Source: Melioribacter sp. (GTDB lineage: Bacteria; Bacteroidota; Ignavibacteria; Ignavibacteriales; Melioribacteraceae). From it: a DNA stretch of 64,000 bases. Positions 56,316 to 64,000 of this stretch are shown in pieces. Numbering within the stretch: the stretch's first letter is position 1; every line of letters begins with the position of its first letter. Under the pieces are notes generated by a model. That model was given only the letters and a program-made list of their open reading frames with translations. It had not been told where the DNA came from and did not search any database. The DNA is taken from the NCBI GenBank assembly GCA_003155655.1, contig PMDS01000091.1:1-64000 (forward strand). Reading direction: 5' to 3'. The position numbers and the translations under genes were made by a program.

Positions 56316-58706
56316 CTATTCATATCTAATACTCTTAACCGGATTGGCAAACGCTGCTTTTATCGTCTGTGAACTAACGGTTATAAGAGCAATCAATAAA
56401 GCCATGCCACCGGATAATATAAAAACCCACCAGCTAATATTAATTCTGAATGCAAAGTCTTGCAGCCAGCTAGCCATAAGATAGTACGCAACCGGTATTG
56501 CAATTATATTCGCATATAATACCCATTGAAGAAACTGTTTTGAAAGAGTTCCAACAACATCAGAAACTGAAGCCCCCAATACTTTACGGATTCCGATTTC
56601 TTTTCTCTTTTGCTCTACGATGAACGAGACCAAACCAAGTAAACCAAGGCATGCAATAATAATTGCCAGAGCTGAAGAATAGCTTACTATTTGAGCAACC
56701 CTTTCTTCTCTTTTATACAATGAATTGAAATCAGAATCTAAAAATGTGTATTTAAACGGTTTCTGGCCCGAGTATCTGTCCCAAACCGATTTAATAAAAT
56801 CAATTGTTGCAGGAAGATTACCACTTTTCGTTTTGACACATAAATACTGCAAATATGGTTTATTTAGCCTGACAAACAATGGCTCAATTTTTTGATGCAG
56901 TGAATGGATGTTAATATCTTTTATTAAGCCTATAATATTGTATTTATTATTATTTATGCTAATAGTGGAATTAATTGCGTTTTTCAGACCAAGCGAATTT
57001 GCCAGAGATTGGTTTATTAAAACCGCATTTGTACTATCTGTTGTAATATTCTTTGAGAAATTTCTGCCCTCAACTAGAGGTATATTAAATGTCTGCAGGA
57101 AATTAAAATCACTATCAATCGAATAGGATAAGACTTTAGTTTCACCTGCTTCACCGGGTATATTAACGTAAGTTGCCGAGACAATATTAATTGGGGTTTG
57201 GCTGCAAGCAGTAACATCACTAATTGATGGGTTCTGACTTAGATCCTGCTTCATTGGTCCAAGTTGTATTATAACATTATTATTAAGCGGGACAACAACA
57301 ATATTTTCGCGGTTATAACCCATGTCCCTATTCTTTATATAATTCAATTGTGAAAGAATTATAAAAGTGCAGGCAATAAGAGCGATTGAGGCAGCAAATT
57401 GAGTAACCACTAAAATGTACCGTAAATATGCATGTTTGCCTTTTGCATTATCTCCCATAATGACTTTGACAGGCTGAAAACTTGAAAGAATAAATGCAGG
57501 ATAAGCCCCAGACAATAAACCGATTAGTAATGTAATTACTGAAATTCCAATAAGAAAAGAGGGCTGAAGCAAGGCTGCACTGCTAAAATTAATTCCGATT
57601 AATTGATTAAATGAAGGCAATAAAAACAGATCAAGAATTATGGCAAATATACCAGCCGTAATTGAAAGAAAAACTGAATCCCCCATAAACTGGGCAATTA
57701 ATTGGATCTTATTTGCCCCAATCACTTTACGGACTCCTACTTCCCTGGCCCTTAACGAAGCACGCGCAGTTGAAAGATTCATATAATTAATACTGGCAAT
57801 TGATAACATCACAATCGCAATTGCAATTAAAATTAACATTGTCTTCAAATCACCATTTTCACCCATACCAAAGTATGCATTGTTGTACAGACGAATATCT
57901 TTCAATGGCTGCAGATACAATTCTCTTGCTTTAATATCTGCATTAGCATCACTTAAATACTTATTGACTATATTGGGCATTCTTGCGTTAATAAATTCAG
58001 GATTTGTTCCGTTTATTACCTTAACATAATTGTACCAGGAGTTGTTTTTCCAACTTAATGCTTGTTCCCTATTTTTTAAGCCTGAAGCATATGTTTCAAA
58101 TGATGTAATCAGTCCATACGTAGCAAATTGAGAATTAGCAGGCAAAGATTTATAGATACCTGTAACAGTCCATGTTTCTGTCTCAATAACAGTAATAGTT
58201 TTGCCAATAGGATTTTCACTGCCAAATAATTTCTTTGCAATATTTTCTGAAAGAATAACCGTGTTGAGTTGAGATAGAGCAGTATTAGTGTTGCCTTGCA
58301 TCAATTCAATTGAAAACATCTGTAAAAAATTTGGAGCAGTAGCATAGAGTACATTTTCTTCAAAAGACATATTTTTAGAATTATTAATTGCAGCATTTTT
58401 CCATGTTCCTATTGTAGCATAGTTAACAATTTCCGGGAATTCTGATTTAAGTGTGCGTCCGAGAGGTTCCTGTGTTACAGCAAAATACTCGGTACCCATA
58501 AAAGGTTTGCCTGGGACTCTCTGAATTACCCGGTAAATTGAATCAGTGTTTGGATAGGATTTATCGTATTCCCATTCGAATTTTACGTAAAGCATTATCA
58601 ATGACGCGATTGCAATTCCAATTGCAAGTCCCGAGATATTTAAGAATGTAAATACTTTTTGTCTCAGAATATTGCGGATTACAATTTTGAAATAATTTCT
58701 AATCAT
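56316..58706 (-). CDS. ABC permease, FtsX/MacB-like (Perm-21)
   Basis: A 796-residue permease, tandem copy of Perm-20 with long shared stretches throughout (ITVxExETWTVTG, VTQEPLGRTL, EQKRKEIGIRKVLGAS with SDVVGTLSKQFL). First loop motif REVGVRKVIGA, second at 702. The C-terminal arm is SWLQDFAFRINISWWVF, ending FANPVKSIRYE. Variable positions cluster in the periplasmic domains (WKNAAINNSKN versus WKDVVINIDRK). The start follows AAGGATGATG. It uses a TAG stop, unlike most paralogues. Likely the newest duplication in the window, judged by similarity along the whole length. Confidence 0.9.
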   Translation of the reverse strand: MIRNYFKIVIRNILRQKVFTFLNISGLAIGIAIASLIMLYVKFEWEYDKSYPNTDSIYRVIQRVPGKPFMGTEYFAVTQEPLGRTLKSEFPEIVNYATIGTWKNAAINNSKNMSFEENVLYATAPNFLQMFSIELMQGNTNTALSQLNTVILSENIAKKLFGSENPIGKTITVIETETWTVTGIYKSLPANSQFATYGLITSFETYASGLKNREQALSWKNNSWYNYVKVINGTNPEFINARMPNIVNKYLSDANADIKARELYLQPLKDIRLYNNAYFGMGENGDLKTMLILIAIAIVMLSIASINYMNLSTARASLRAREVGVRKVIGANKIQLIAQFMGDSVFLSITAGIFAIILDLFLLPSFNQLIGINFSSAALLQPSFLIGISVITLLIGLLSGAYPAFILSSFQPVKVIMGDNAKGKHAYLRYILVVTQFAASIALIACTFIILSQLNYIKNRDMGYNRENIVVVPLNNNVIIQLGPMKQDLSQNPSISDVTACSQTPINIVSATYVNIPGEAGETKVLSYSIDSDFNFLQTFNIPLVEGRNFSKNITTDSTNAVLINQSLANSLGLKNAINSTISINNNKYNIIGLIKDINIHSLHQKIEPLFVRLNKPYLQYLCVKTKSGNLPATIDFIKSVWDRYSGQKPFKYTFLDSDFNSLYKREERVAQIVSYSSALAIIIACLGLLGLVSFIVEQKRKEIGIRKVLGASVSDVVGTLSKQFLQWVLYANIIAIPVAYYLMASWLQDFAFRINISWWVFILSGGMALLIALITVSSQTIKAAFANPVKSIRYE

Positions 58707-58721
58707 ATCATCATCCTTAAT

Positions 58722-61148
58722 TTATTCATACCTGATACTTTTAGCCGGGTTAGTAAGTGCTGCTTTAATTGTTTGCGAGCTAACTGTTGTAAATGCAATC
58801 AGGAGTGTAACTATTCCGGATATAATAAATACAAGCCAGTTAATTTCAGTTTTATAAGCAAAATTTTGGAGCCAGTTATTCATTATAATATAGGCTACAG
58901 GCCATGCAATTATATTTGCCAGCAATACCCACCATGCAAATTCTTTGGAAAGCAGCATTACAATTTCAAGAACCGAAGCACCGAGCACCTTACGGACTCC
59001 AATTTCTTTTGATTTTTGTTCAGCCAGGAAAGCTGCAAGTCCGAATAAACCCATGCACGCTACAAAAATCGAAAGTATTGAAAAGGTCAAAACGGAAGTC
59101 CCGGTGTTTTCGTCGGAACGATACATATTTGTAAATGATTCATCCATAAACTGATAACTTAAAGGAATTGTTTGAGCAATACTTTTCCATTTGGATTTTG
59201 CTTCACTTAATATATTAGCTACACTTGCCATATTTATATTAAACGAAACATGTCCCATGCTGTTGCCGTACAACAAACAAAGAGGACCGATATCTTGGTG
59301 GAACGATTCGTAATGGAAATCTTTTACAACGCCAATGATTTTATATTTTGTTAACTGGTTGTTGTCGTTCCGGGTGTAAATGTAATTATCGATGGGATTT
59401 GTGTACCCCATTTTTTTAACTGCCGTTTCATTGAGAATAACGGAAGAAGTATTATCTCCGTAGTCTTGTGAAAAATTTCTTCCTTCAGCGAGTTGAATTC
59501 CCATTGTTTTTAAATAATCGTAATCAATTTTCCATCTTTGCATAGTCAAACCGTTTTGAGCGACTGAAATACTCTCCTTAAAAAATACTTCTATATTTCT
59601 GGCAGATGGCGTTGGAAGGAATTCAGTTATTGTTCCTGATTTAACACCAGGGACTTGAAGCATTTCATTTTTGAATGTTTCAATGCCGCTGCCGAGAGCA
59701 TAAGTATCGTTAATTACAAGGACTTGATCTTTTTGGTATCCAAGATTTGTGTTCTGAATATAATTCAGCTGCCTATATATAATTATTGTACCAATTATTA
59801 ATATTACAGAAGTAGCAAATTGAAAAACAACTAGAAAGCTTCTCAATTTACTCCCTCTATAATTTGAATGGATTTTACCTTTAATAATCATAGCAGGATT
59901 GAATTTTGATAGATAAAATGCTGGATAACTTCCGGCGAGTAAACCGACTATAAACGGTAATAAAATTATAATAAACAAAATTTGTCTTGATACAATATTC
60001 GAGAAATATAAATCTTTGCCTGCTAATTTACTGAAAGAAGGAAGCATAAAATAAACAGCAATCAGTGCTATTAGTACCGAACATATTGCTGTCAAAGTTG
60101 ATTCGGTAAGAAATTGAGAAATTAAACTTTGTTTATCAGTACCCAGCACTTTTCTAATTCCCACTTCGCGCGTGCGGTTAGCAGAACGCGCGGTGGTAAG
60201 ATTCATAAAATTTATACAAGCAATAAGAAGAATAAACAACGCTACTGCCGAATAAATATAAATGTATTGTATATTTCCAGTCGGAGACATTTCCTGTGTA
60301 CGTTTTGAATACATGTGTATTTTAGTGATAGGAATCAGGGAATTTAAAATGCTGTTACCAGCTTTTTCGAATTCTTCCCTGCTTTTAATCCCAAGATGCT
60401 CTTTTGCATAAGGCAAACAATATTTATCATTGAATTGAACCAGTTCCTCATCAACTTTTTTATAATCCGCTCCGGGTCTCAGCAACAAATAAGTATGAAA
60501 ATTCATCGATATAAAATTTCCCCAATCATATTTAACATCCTTCATCGAGAATAGAAAATCAAACCTGAAATGTGAATTTGAAGGAACATCTTTTATCACA
60601 GCGGATACCTTATAGAGCGTACCATGGTTATCGTCGGTTTCAATATACTTTCCTACTATATCGGCTTTCCCGAAATATTTTTTTGCAGTGGATTCTGTAA
60701 GTATTACAGAACGCGGATCAACCAATGCATTTTCTGTGCTGCCGTATAATACAGGGAAAGTAAAAACTTTAAAGAAAGTTGTGTCGACATGAAAGCATCT
60801 CAGTTCCACATTATAAACTTCACCATGTTTAACAAGCTTTCTCCCTCCGTATGGATAAATTCTTGTATACTCTTCCACTTCTGAATAATCCTGTTTCATA
60901 AGTTGACCCATCATATCCGATGTGATCGGCGTATGCAGTTCGCTTCCACCGAATTTCAAATCCGTATTAATACGATATATTCTATCTGCGTTTTTGTGAA
61001 ATCGGTCATAACTTAATTCATCTTGGATATATAACATTATCAACAAGCAGCAAGCAATTCCAATAGCTAAACCAAGAATGTTAATAAATGAATACATCTT
61101 GTGACGTTTAATATTTCTGATAGCTATTTTCAAATAATTTTTAATCAT
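58722..61148 (-). CDS. ABC permease, FtsX/MacB-like (Perm-22)
   Basis: An 808-residue permease, sister of Perm-23. Both have an extra stretch in the first periplasmic domain before TM2 (YAKEHLGIKSREEFEKAGN here, ASSMLGIAPNDFIKSGN there), which explains lengths above 800. First loop motif REVGIRKVLGT, second KEIGVRKVLGA at 714. The arm reads NNWLQNFAYKTEINWLVF, ending ALTNPAKSIRYE, as in Perm-23. The second periplasmic domain has TPSARNIEVFFKES. Start behind AAAGGAAT. The sister relationship and adjacency indicate a local duplication older than Perm-20/21. Confidence 0.9.
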   Translation of the reverse strand: MIKNYLKIAIRNIKRHKMYSFINILGLAIGIACCLLIMLYIQDELSYDRFHKNADRIYRINTDLKFGGSELHTPITSDMMGQLMKQDYSEVEEYTRIYPYGGRKLVKHGEVYNVELRCFHVDTTFFKVFTFPVLYGSTENALVDPRSVILTESTAKKYFGKADIVGKYIETDDNHGTLYKVSAVIKDVPSNSHFRFDFLFSMKDVKYDWGNFISMNFHTYLLLRPGADYKKVDEELVQFNDKYCLPYAKEHLGIKSREEFEKAGNSILNSLIPITKIHMYSKRTQEMSPTGNIQYIYIYSAVALFILLIACINFMNLTTARSANRTREVGIRKVLGTDKQSLISQFLTESTLTAICSVLIALIAVYFMLPSFSKLAGKDLYFSNIVSRQILFIIILLPFIVGLLAGSYPAFYLSKFNPAMIIKGKIHSNYRGSKLRSFLVVFQFATSVILIIGTIIIYRQLNYIQNTNLGYQKDQVLVINDTYALGSGIETFKNEMLQVPGVKSGTITEFLPTPSARNIEVFFKESISVAQNGLTMQRWKIDYDYLKTMGIQLAEGRNFSQDYGDNTSSVILNETAVKKMGYTNPIDNYIYTRNDNNQLTKYKIIGVVKDFHYESFHQDIGPLCLLYGNSMGHVSFNINMASVANILSEAKSKWKSIAQTIPLSYQFMDESFTNMYRSDENTGTSVLTFSILSIFVACMGLFGLAAFLAEQKSKEIGVRKVLGASVLEIVMLLSKEFAWWVLLANIIAWPVAYIIMNNWLQNFAYKTEINWLVFIISGIVTLLIAFTTVSSQTIKAALTNPAKSIRYE

Positions 61149-61219
61149 ATTTAATTCCTTTACTTGTATTCCAATACAATGACAATTTGTGAACGCTTAG
61201 GAATTTTGAGATTGCATTT

Positions 61220-63667
61220 TTATTCATACCTTATACTTTTAGCCGGGTTAGTTAAAGCAGCTTTAATTGTTTGCGAGCTTACCGTTGCAAATGCAATTAA
61301 TAGTGTAATAATTGCTGCAAGAATAAATACAAGCCAGCCAACCTCAGTTCTATAAGCAAAATTCTGGAGCCAATTATTCATCATAAAATATGCTACAGGC
61401 CATGCAATTAAGTTTGCAAGTAATACCCACCATGTAAATTCTTTGGAAAGAAGCATTACAATTTCAACAACCGATGCACCTAATACTTTTCTTATACCTA
61501 TTTCTTTCGTTCGCTGTTCGGTTATGAATGAAACTAATCCAAATAAACCAAGACAAGCAATTATAATTGCCAGTAATGAAAACACTGTTGTTATCTTTGC
61601 AATTCTATTTTCGGATGTATACATTCTTTCAAGATTTTCATTTAAGAATGTCCAATACATTTTCTCACTTCCGGAGAATTTATTCCAGACTTTTTCTATG
61701 CTACTAATTACTGTATTAATATTAGTTGCAGCAACACGAATAGTAATTACTGTTGATGCTTGTCTTATATGACTTAAATGAAGCACCAGAGGTCTTACAG
61801 TTTTATGAAGCGATTCATAGTTAAAATCTTTAATTATGCCAATTATTTTAAAAGGAATCATTTCTTTTGTATCATTCTTCATTGCAGCGAGATTTTTACC
61901 AACCGGGTTCCTGTTGTTAAATCTTTTTACCATTGCTTCATTTATTACAACAGCGTTTGTATCAGAGTTAAATTCTCTTGAAAAAAATCTTCCGTCTTTT
62001 ATTTTAAGTTGGTATGTTTTTGCAAAGTCATAATCTACATCCAGCATTTGTGCAGGTATTACATTAGATCCCGTCATCTTATCAAAAATATAACCATTGC
62101 CGGGTATACCAGAAGCAAACATCAGAGAAGATGCCGTTGAACTAATTACTTCGGGATTATTTAAAATTTCCTGCTGAAATACTTTTATGTTCCTTGTAAT
62201 TACAGACCCATTGTTAATCGCAATTAATGCTTCTCTGTTAAATCCAAGATCCCTTTTCTGAATAAACTCAAGCTGATTTTTTATTGTTATAGTTCCGATT
62301 ATGAGCGTAATTGAAATAGCAAATTGAACAATAACGAGAATACTTCTAATTCTACTTTTCCTGCTTTTTGACCCCGGGCCACCTTTTAATATATGCGCGG
62401 ATTGAAATGAAGAAAGATAAAATGCGGGGTAGCTTCCAGCTATTAATCCGACAATAATTCCAATAGTTATTAATGCCGGCAGATTAAACAGATTATCAAA
62501 AAGATTGAATGAAAGTTTACGATTGATAAAATCATTGAAATAAGGAAGCAACAAATAGATCAACAAAACTGAAAACATAACAGAAATCATACTTATAAAA
62601 ATTGATTCGGAAAGAAATTGTGATATAAGTTTTGATCTATTTGAGCCAAGAGTTTTTCTAATACCAACTTCTCTTGAGCGCTTTTCGGATTTTGCCGTAG
62701 AAAGATTCATAAAATTAAATATTGCTATGAGTAGTATGAATGAACCAACTGCAAGAAAAATATAGGAATATGTAATATTGCTTATCCTTTCATTTCCCCA
62801 TTCTGTATTTGAATCTACGTTATAATCTGTTTGTGATCTCAAATAGATTGATGATAATGGCTGGAGTAAATATTCATAGATATTTCCACTCTTAATAAAA
62901 TCATTAGGAGCAATACCAAGCATTGAACTAGCCAAAGGAATGATATTCTTTTTTGCAATATTTTTCATTTTATTATTAAACTCATTTATATCTATCCCCT
63001 TTTTCATTTGCAGGTAAGTTGTATACCCACCCGACAACCAATCTTGAGATGTTGGTTCTTCATAGGTCGACATAGACAATAGGAAATTGCAACTAAAGTG
63101 GGATTTTTTTGGAAAATCCTTCATTACTCCGGTAATTAGATATTCAGCAGAATTATCAACTGTAAAAGTTTTTCCTACCGGATTAATATCACCAAAGTAT
63201 TTTTTTGATGCCGTTTCTGAAATAACTATTGTATTGGGGTTTCTTAACGAATTTTTTTTATCTCCATATAAAAATGGTAAAGTAAAAATTTCGAAATAAG
63301 ATGAGTCTGCTGTATATATGTCTCCTTCCCTAAAGATTTTATCATTATATCTTAGATTATGCTGACCGAAGTAACCAATCCTAGCGTAATTAATTACCTC
63401 TGGGAAATTATCTTTTAATGCAGCCCCTAAAGGTGGACAGGATTTTGCATTTGTCTGATCGACACCCTGGAAACGAAAGTGTACAAGTACCCTGTAAATT
63501 TGATCTTTATTATCATTGAAATTATCAAAACCAATTTCGTCCAGAACAAATAAACCGAGTATTATAAAACATGAAATCCCAACTGCAAGTCCGGCTATAT
63601 TTATTAAAGAGAATATTTTATTTCTCATCAGGTTTCTTAATGCAATCGTAAAATAATTTTTGAGCAT
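61220..63667 (-). CDS. ABC permease, FtsX/MacB-like (Perm-23)
   Basis: An 815-residue permease, the longest of the array and the first after ATPase B. TM1 region FSLINIAGLAVGISCFIILGLFV; first loop motif REVGIRKTLGS; second KEIGIRKVLGA at 721. The arm is NNWLQNFAYRTEVGWLVF, ending ALTNPAKSIRYE. First periplasmic domain: ADSSYFEIFTLPFLYGDKKNSL. Second: MFASGIPGNGYIFDKM and VDYDFAKTYQLKIKDGRFFS. AATAAGGAAA precedes the ATG. The 50-bp gap to ATPase B suggests a single transcript with its motor. Confidence 0.9.
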   Translation of the reverse strand: MLKNYFTIALRNLMRNKIFSLINIAGLAVGISCFIILGLFVLDEIGFDNFNDNKDQIYRVLVHFRFQGVDQTNAKSCPPLGAALKDNFPEVINYARIGYFGQHNLRYNDKIFREGDIYTADSSYFEIFTLPFLYGDKKNSLRNPNTIVISETASKKYFGDINPVGKTFTVDNSAEYLITGVMKDFPKKSHFSCNFLLSMSTYEEPTSQDWLSGGYTTYLQMKKGIDINEFNNKMKNIAKKNIIPLASSMLGIAPNDFIKSGNIYEYLLQPLSSIYLRSQTDYNVDSNTEWGNERISNITYSYIFLAVGSFILLIAIFNFMNLSTAKSEKRSREVGIRKTLGSNRSKLISQFLSESIFISMISVMFSVLLIYLLLPYFNDFINRKLSFNLFDNLFNLPALITIGIIVGLIAGSYPAFYLSSFQSAHILKGGPGSKSRKSRIRSILVIVQFAISITLIIGTITIKNQLEFIQKRDLGFNREALIAINNGSVITRNIKVFQQEILNNPEVISSTASSLMFASGIPGNGYIFDKMTGSNVIPAQMLDVDYDFAKTYQLKIKDGRFFSREFNSDTNAVVINEAMVKRFNNRNPVGKNLAAMKNDTKEMIPFKIIGIIKDFNYESLHKTVRPLVLHLSHIRQASTVITIRVAATNINTVISSIEKVWNKFSGSEKMYWTFLNENLERMYTSENRIAKITTVFSLLAIIIACLGLFGLVSFITEQRTKEIGIRKVLGASVVEIVMLLSKEFTWWVLLANLIAWPVAYFMMNNWLQNFAYRTEVGWLVFILAAIITLLIAFATVSSQTIKAALTNPAKSIRYE

Positions 63668-63717
63668 GTCCGGTTTCCTTATTTTATATTTTCATTTTTC
63701 ATAAATGGTTTTTTAGA

Positions 63718-64000
63718 TCAAACCCTGAATGATTCCTGAAAATTTTCTGTAACTACTTTACCATCAAACAAATGAATAACACGGTTCCCATATTCAGCAT
63801 AAGTAGGTGAGTGTGTAACCATAATTACTGTAGTGCCGCCCTCATTCAAAAAGGTAAGCATTTTCATTACTTCATCGCCATGAGATGAATCAAGGTTACC
63901 TGTTGGTTCATCTGCCAGGATTAATTTTGGATTTGCCACAAGAGCGCGTGCTACGGCAACTCTTTGCTGCTGCCCCCCGGAAAGCTGCTGCGGAAAATGA
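63718..64000 (-). CDS. ABC transporter ATPase, MacB/LolD type, partial (ATPase B)
   Basis: C-terminal part of a nucleotide-binding protein cut by the right edge of the window. Reading into the edge gives [20 protein letters not shown], so the real gene extends beyond 64000; an apparent internal Met start at 63939 is not the true start. Visible: signature LSGGQQQR, Walker B LILADEP, canonical D-loop NLDS, H-loop VTHS. The C-terminal tail [12 protein letters not shown] is longer than in ATPase A. Unlike ATPase A its D-loop Asp is present. It is 50 bp upstream of Perm-23 and probably powers the upstream permeases, or all of them. Confidence 0.9.
   Translation of the reverse strand, partial: HFPQQLSGGQQQRVAVARALVANPKLILADEPTGNLDSSHGDEVMKMLTFLNEGGTTVIMVTHSPTYAEYGNRVIHLFDGKVVTENFQESFRV

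Noticed and set aside
6620-63667. CRISPR, insertion sequence or phage explanation of the repeated structure
   Set aside because: Repeats are whole genes with spacers of 11-83 bp; no transposase, terminal inverted repeats, integrase or short direct-repeat array was seen.
63718-63939. 73-residue ATPase starting at MANPKL
   Set aside because: The frame continues to the window edge with [15 protein letters not shown]; it is a truncated view of a full ATPase.
1-64000. tRNA, rRNA or riboswitch
   Set aside because: No cloverleaf or conserved rRNA stretch was recognised in the gaps; a covariance-model scan would settle this.

Overview
The window is AT-rich bacterial DNA in which every gene I accept lies on the minus strand. 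Gene content points to the Bacteroidota/Chlorobi side of the tree, and an Ignavibacteria-like organism is my best guess. The clues are a short pilin-like protein with a Gln-rich N-terminus, an ATP-cone/uridine-kinase-like fusion, a PepSY-like secreted protein, and duplicated MacB/FtsX permeases of about 800 residues typical of that group. This is inference from family resemblance; no rRNA or other marker is present. TGA is a real stop here (for example in the GrpB-family gene ending at 3498), so the standard code applies.

Left flank, 136-6301: eight ordinary genes. They are a pilin-like membrane protein, an ATP-cone nucleoside/uridine-kinase-like protein, a PepSY-like secreted protein, a compact run of tyrosine phosphatase, GrpB-family protein, DUF4180 protein and SAM methyltransferase, and a secreted esterase. 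A hairpin terminator at 6559-6602 separates them from the next region.

Main region, 6620-64000 and continuing off the right edge: 23 consecutive same-strand genes for duplicated FtsX/MacB-type ABC permeases. I number them Perm-1 to Perm-23 from left to right. Transcription runs right to left, so Perm-23 is the first read here and Perm-1 the last. Three other genes interrupt the run: a DUF4097-like secreted protein between Perm-6 and Perm-7, ABC ATPase A between Perm-18 and Perm-19, and ABC ATPase B, cut by the window edge, upstream of Perm-23. Each permease has the same plan: TM1 (residues about 20-42), a MacB-type periplasmic domain, TM2 (about 280-305), a cytoplasmic KEIGxRKxxGA loop, TM3-TM4, TM5, a second periplasmic domain, TM6, a second KEIGIRKVLGA loop, TM7-TM8, and a C-terminus ending NPxxSLRYE. 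From the second KEIG motif to the C-terminus every paralogue has exactly 95 codons, although total length varies from 764 to 815 residues. I checked this by counting all 23; Perm-7 fits only if its in-frame TGA is counted.

The array looks built by repeated duplication. Sister sets visible by eye are Perm-3/4/14 (with Perm-8 more distant), Perm-20/21, Perm-22/23, Perm-9/13 and Perm-2/19. Several non-coding spacers, and even a terminator-like hairpin, are also duplicated. Perm-7 has an in-frame TGA in place of a conserved Trp. The likely mode of action is that ATPase A and/or B drives many interchangeable permeases, MacB/LolCDE/BceAB style, on periplasmic or envelope substrates that cannot be named from sequence. 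No membrane-fusion protein, TolC-type channel or sensor kinase lies in the window.
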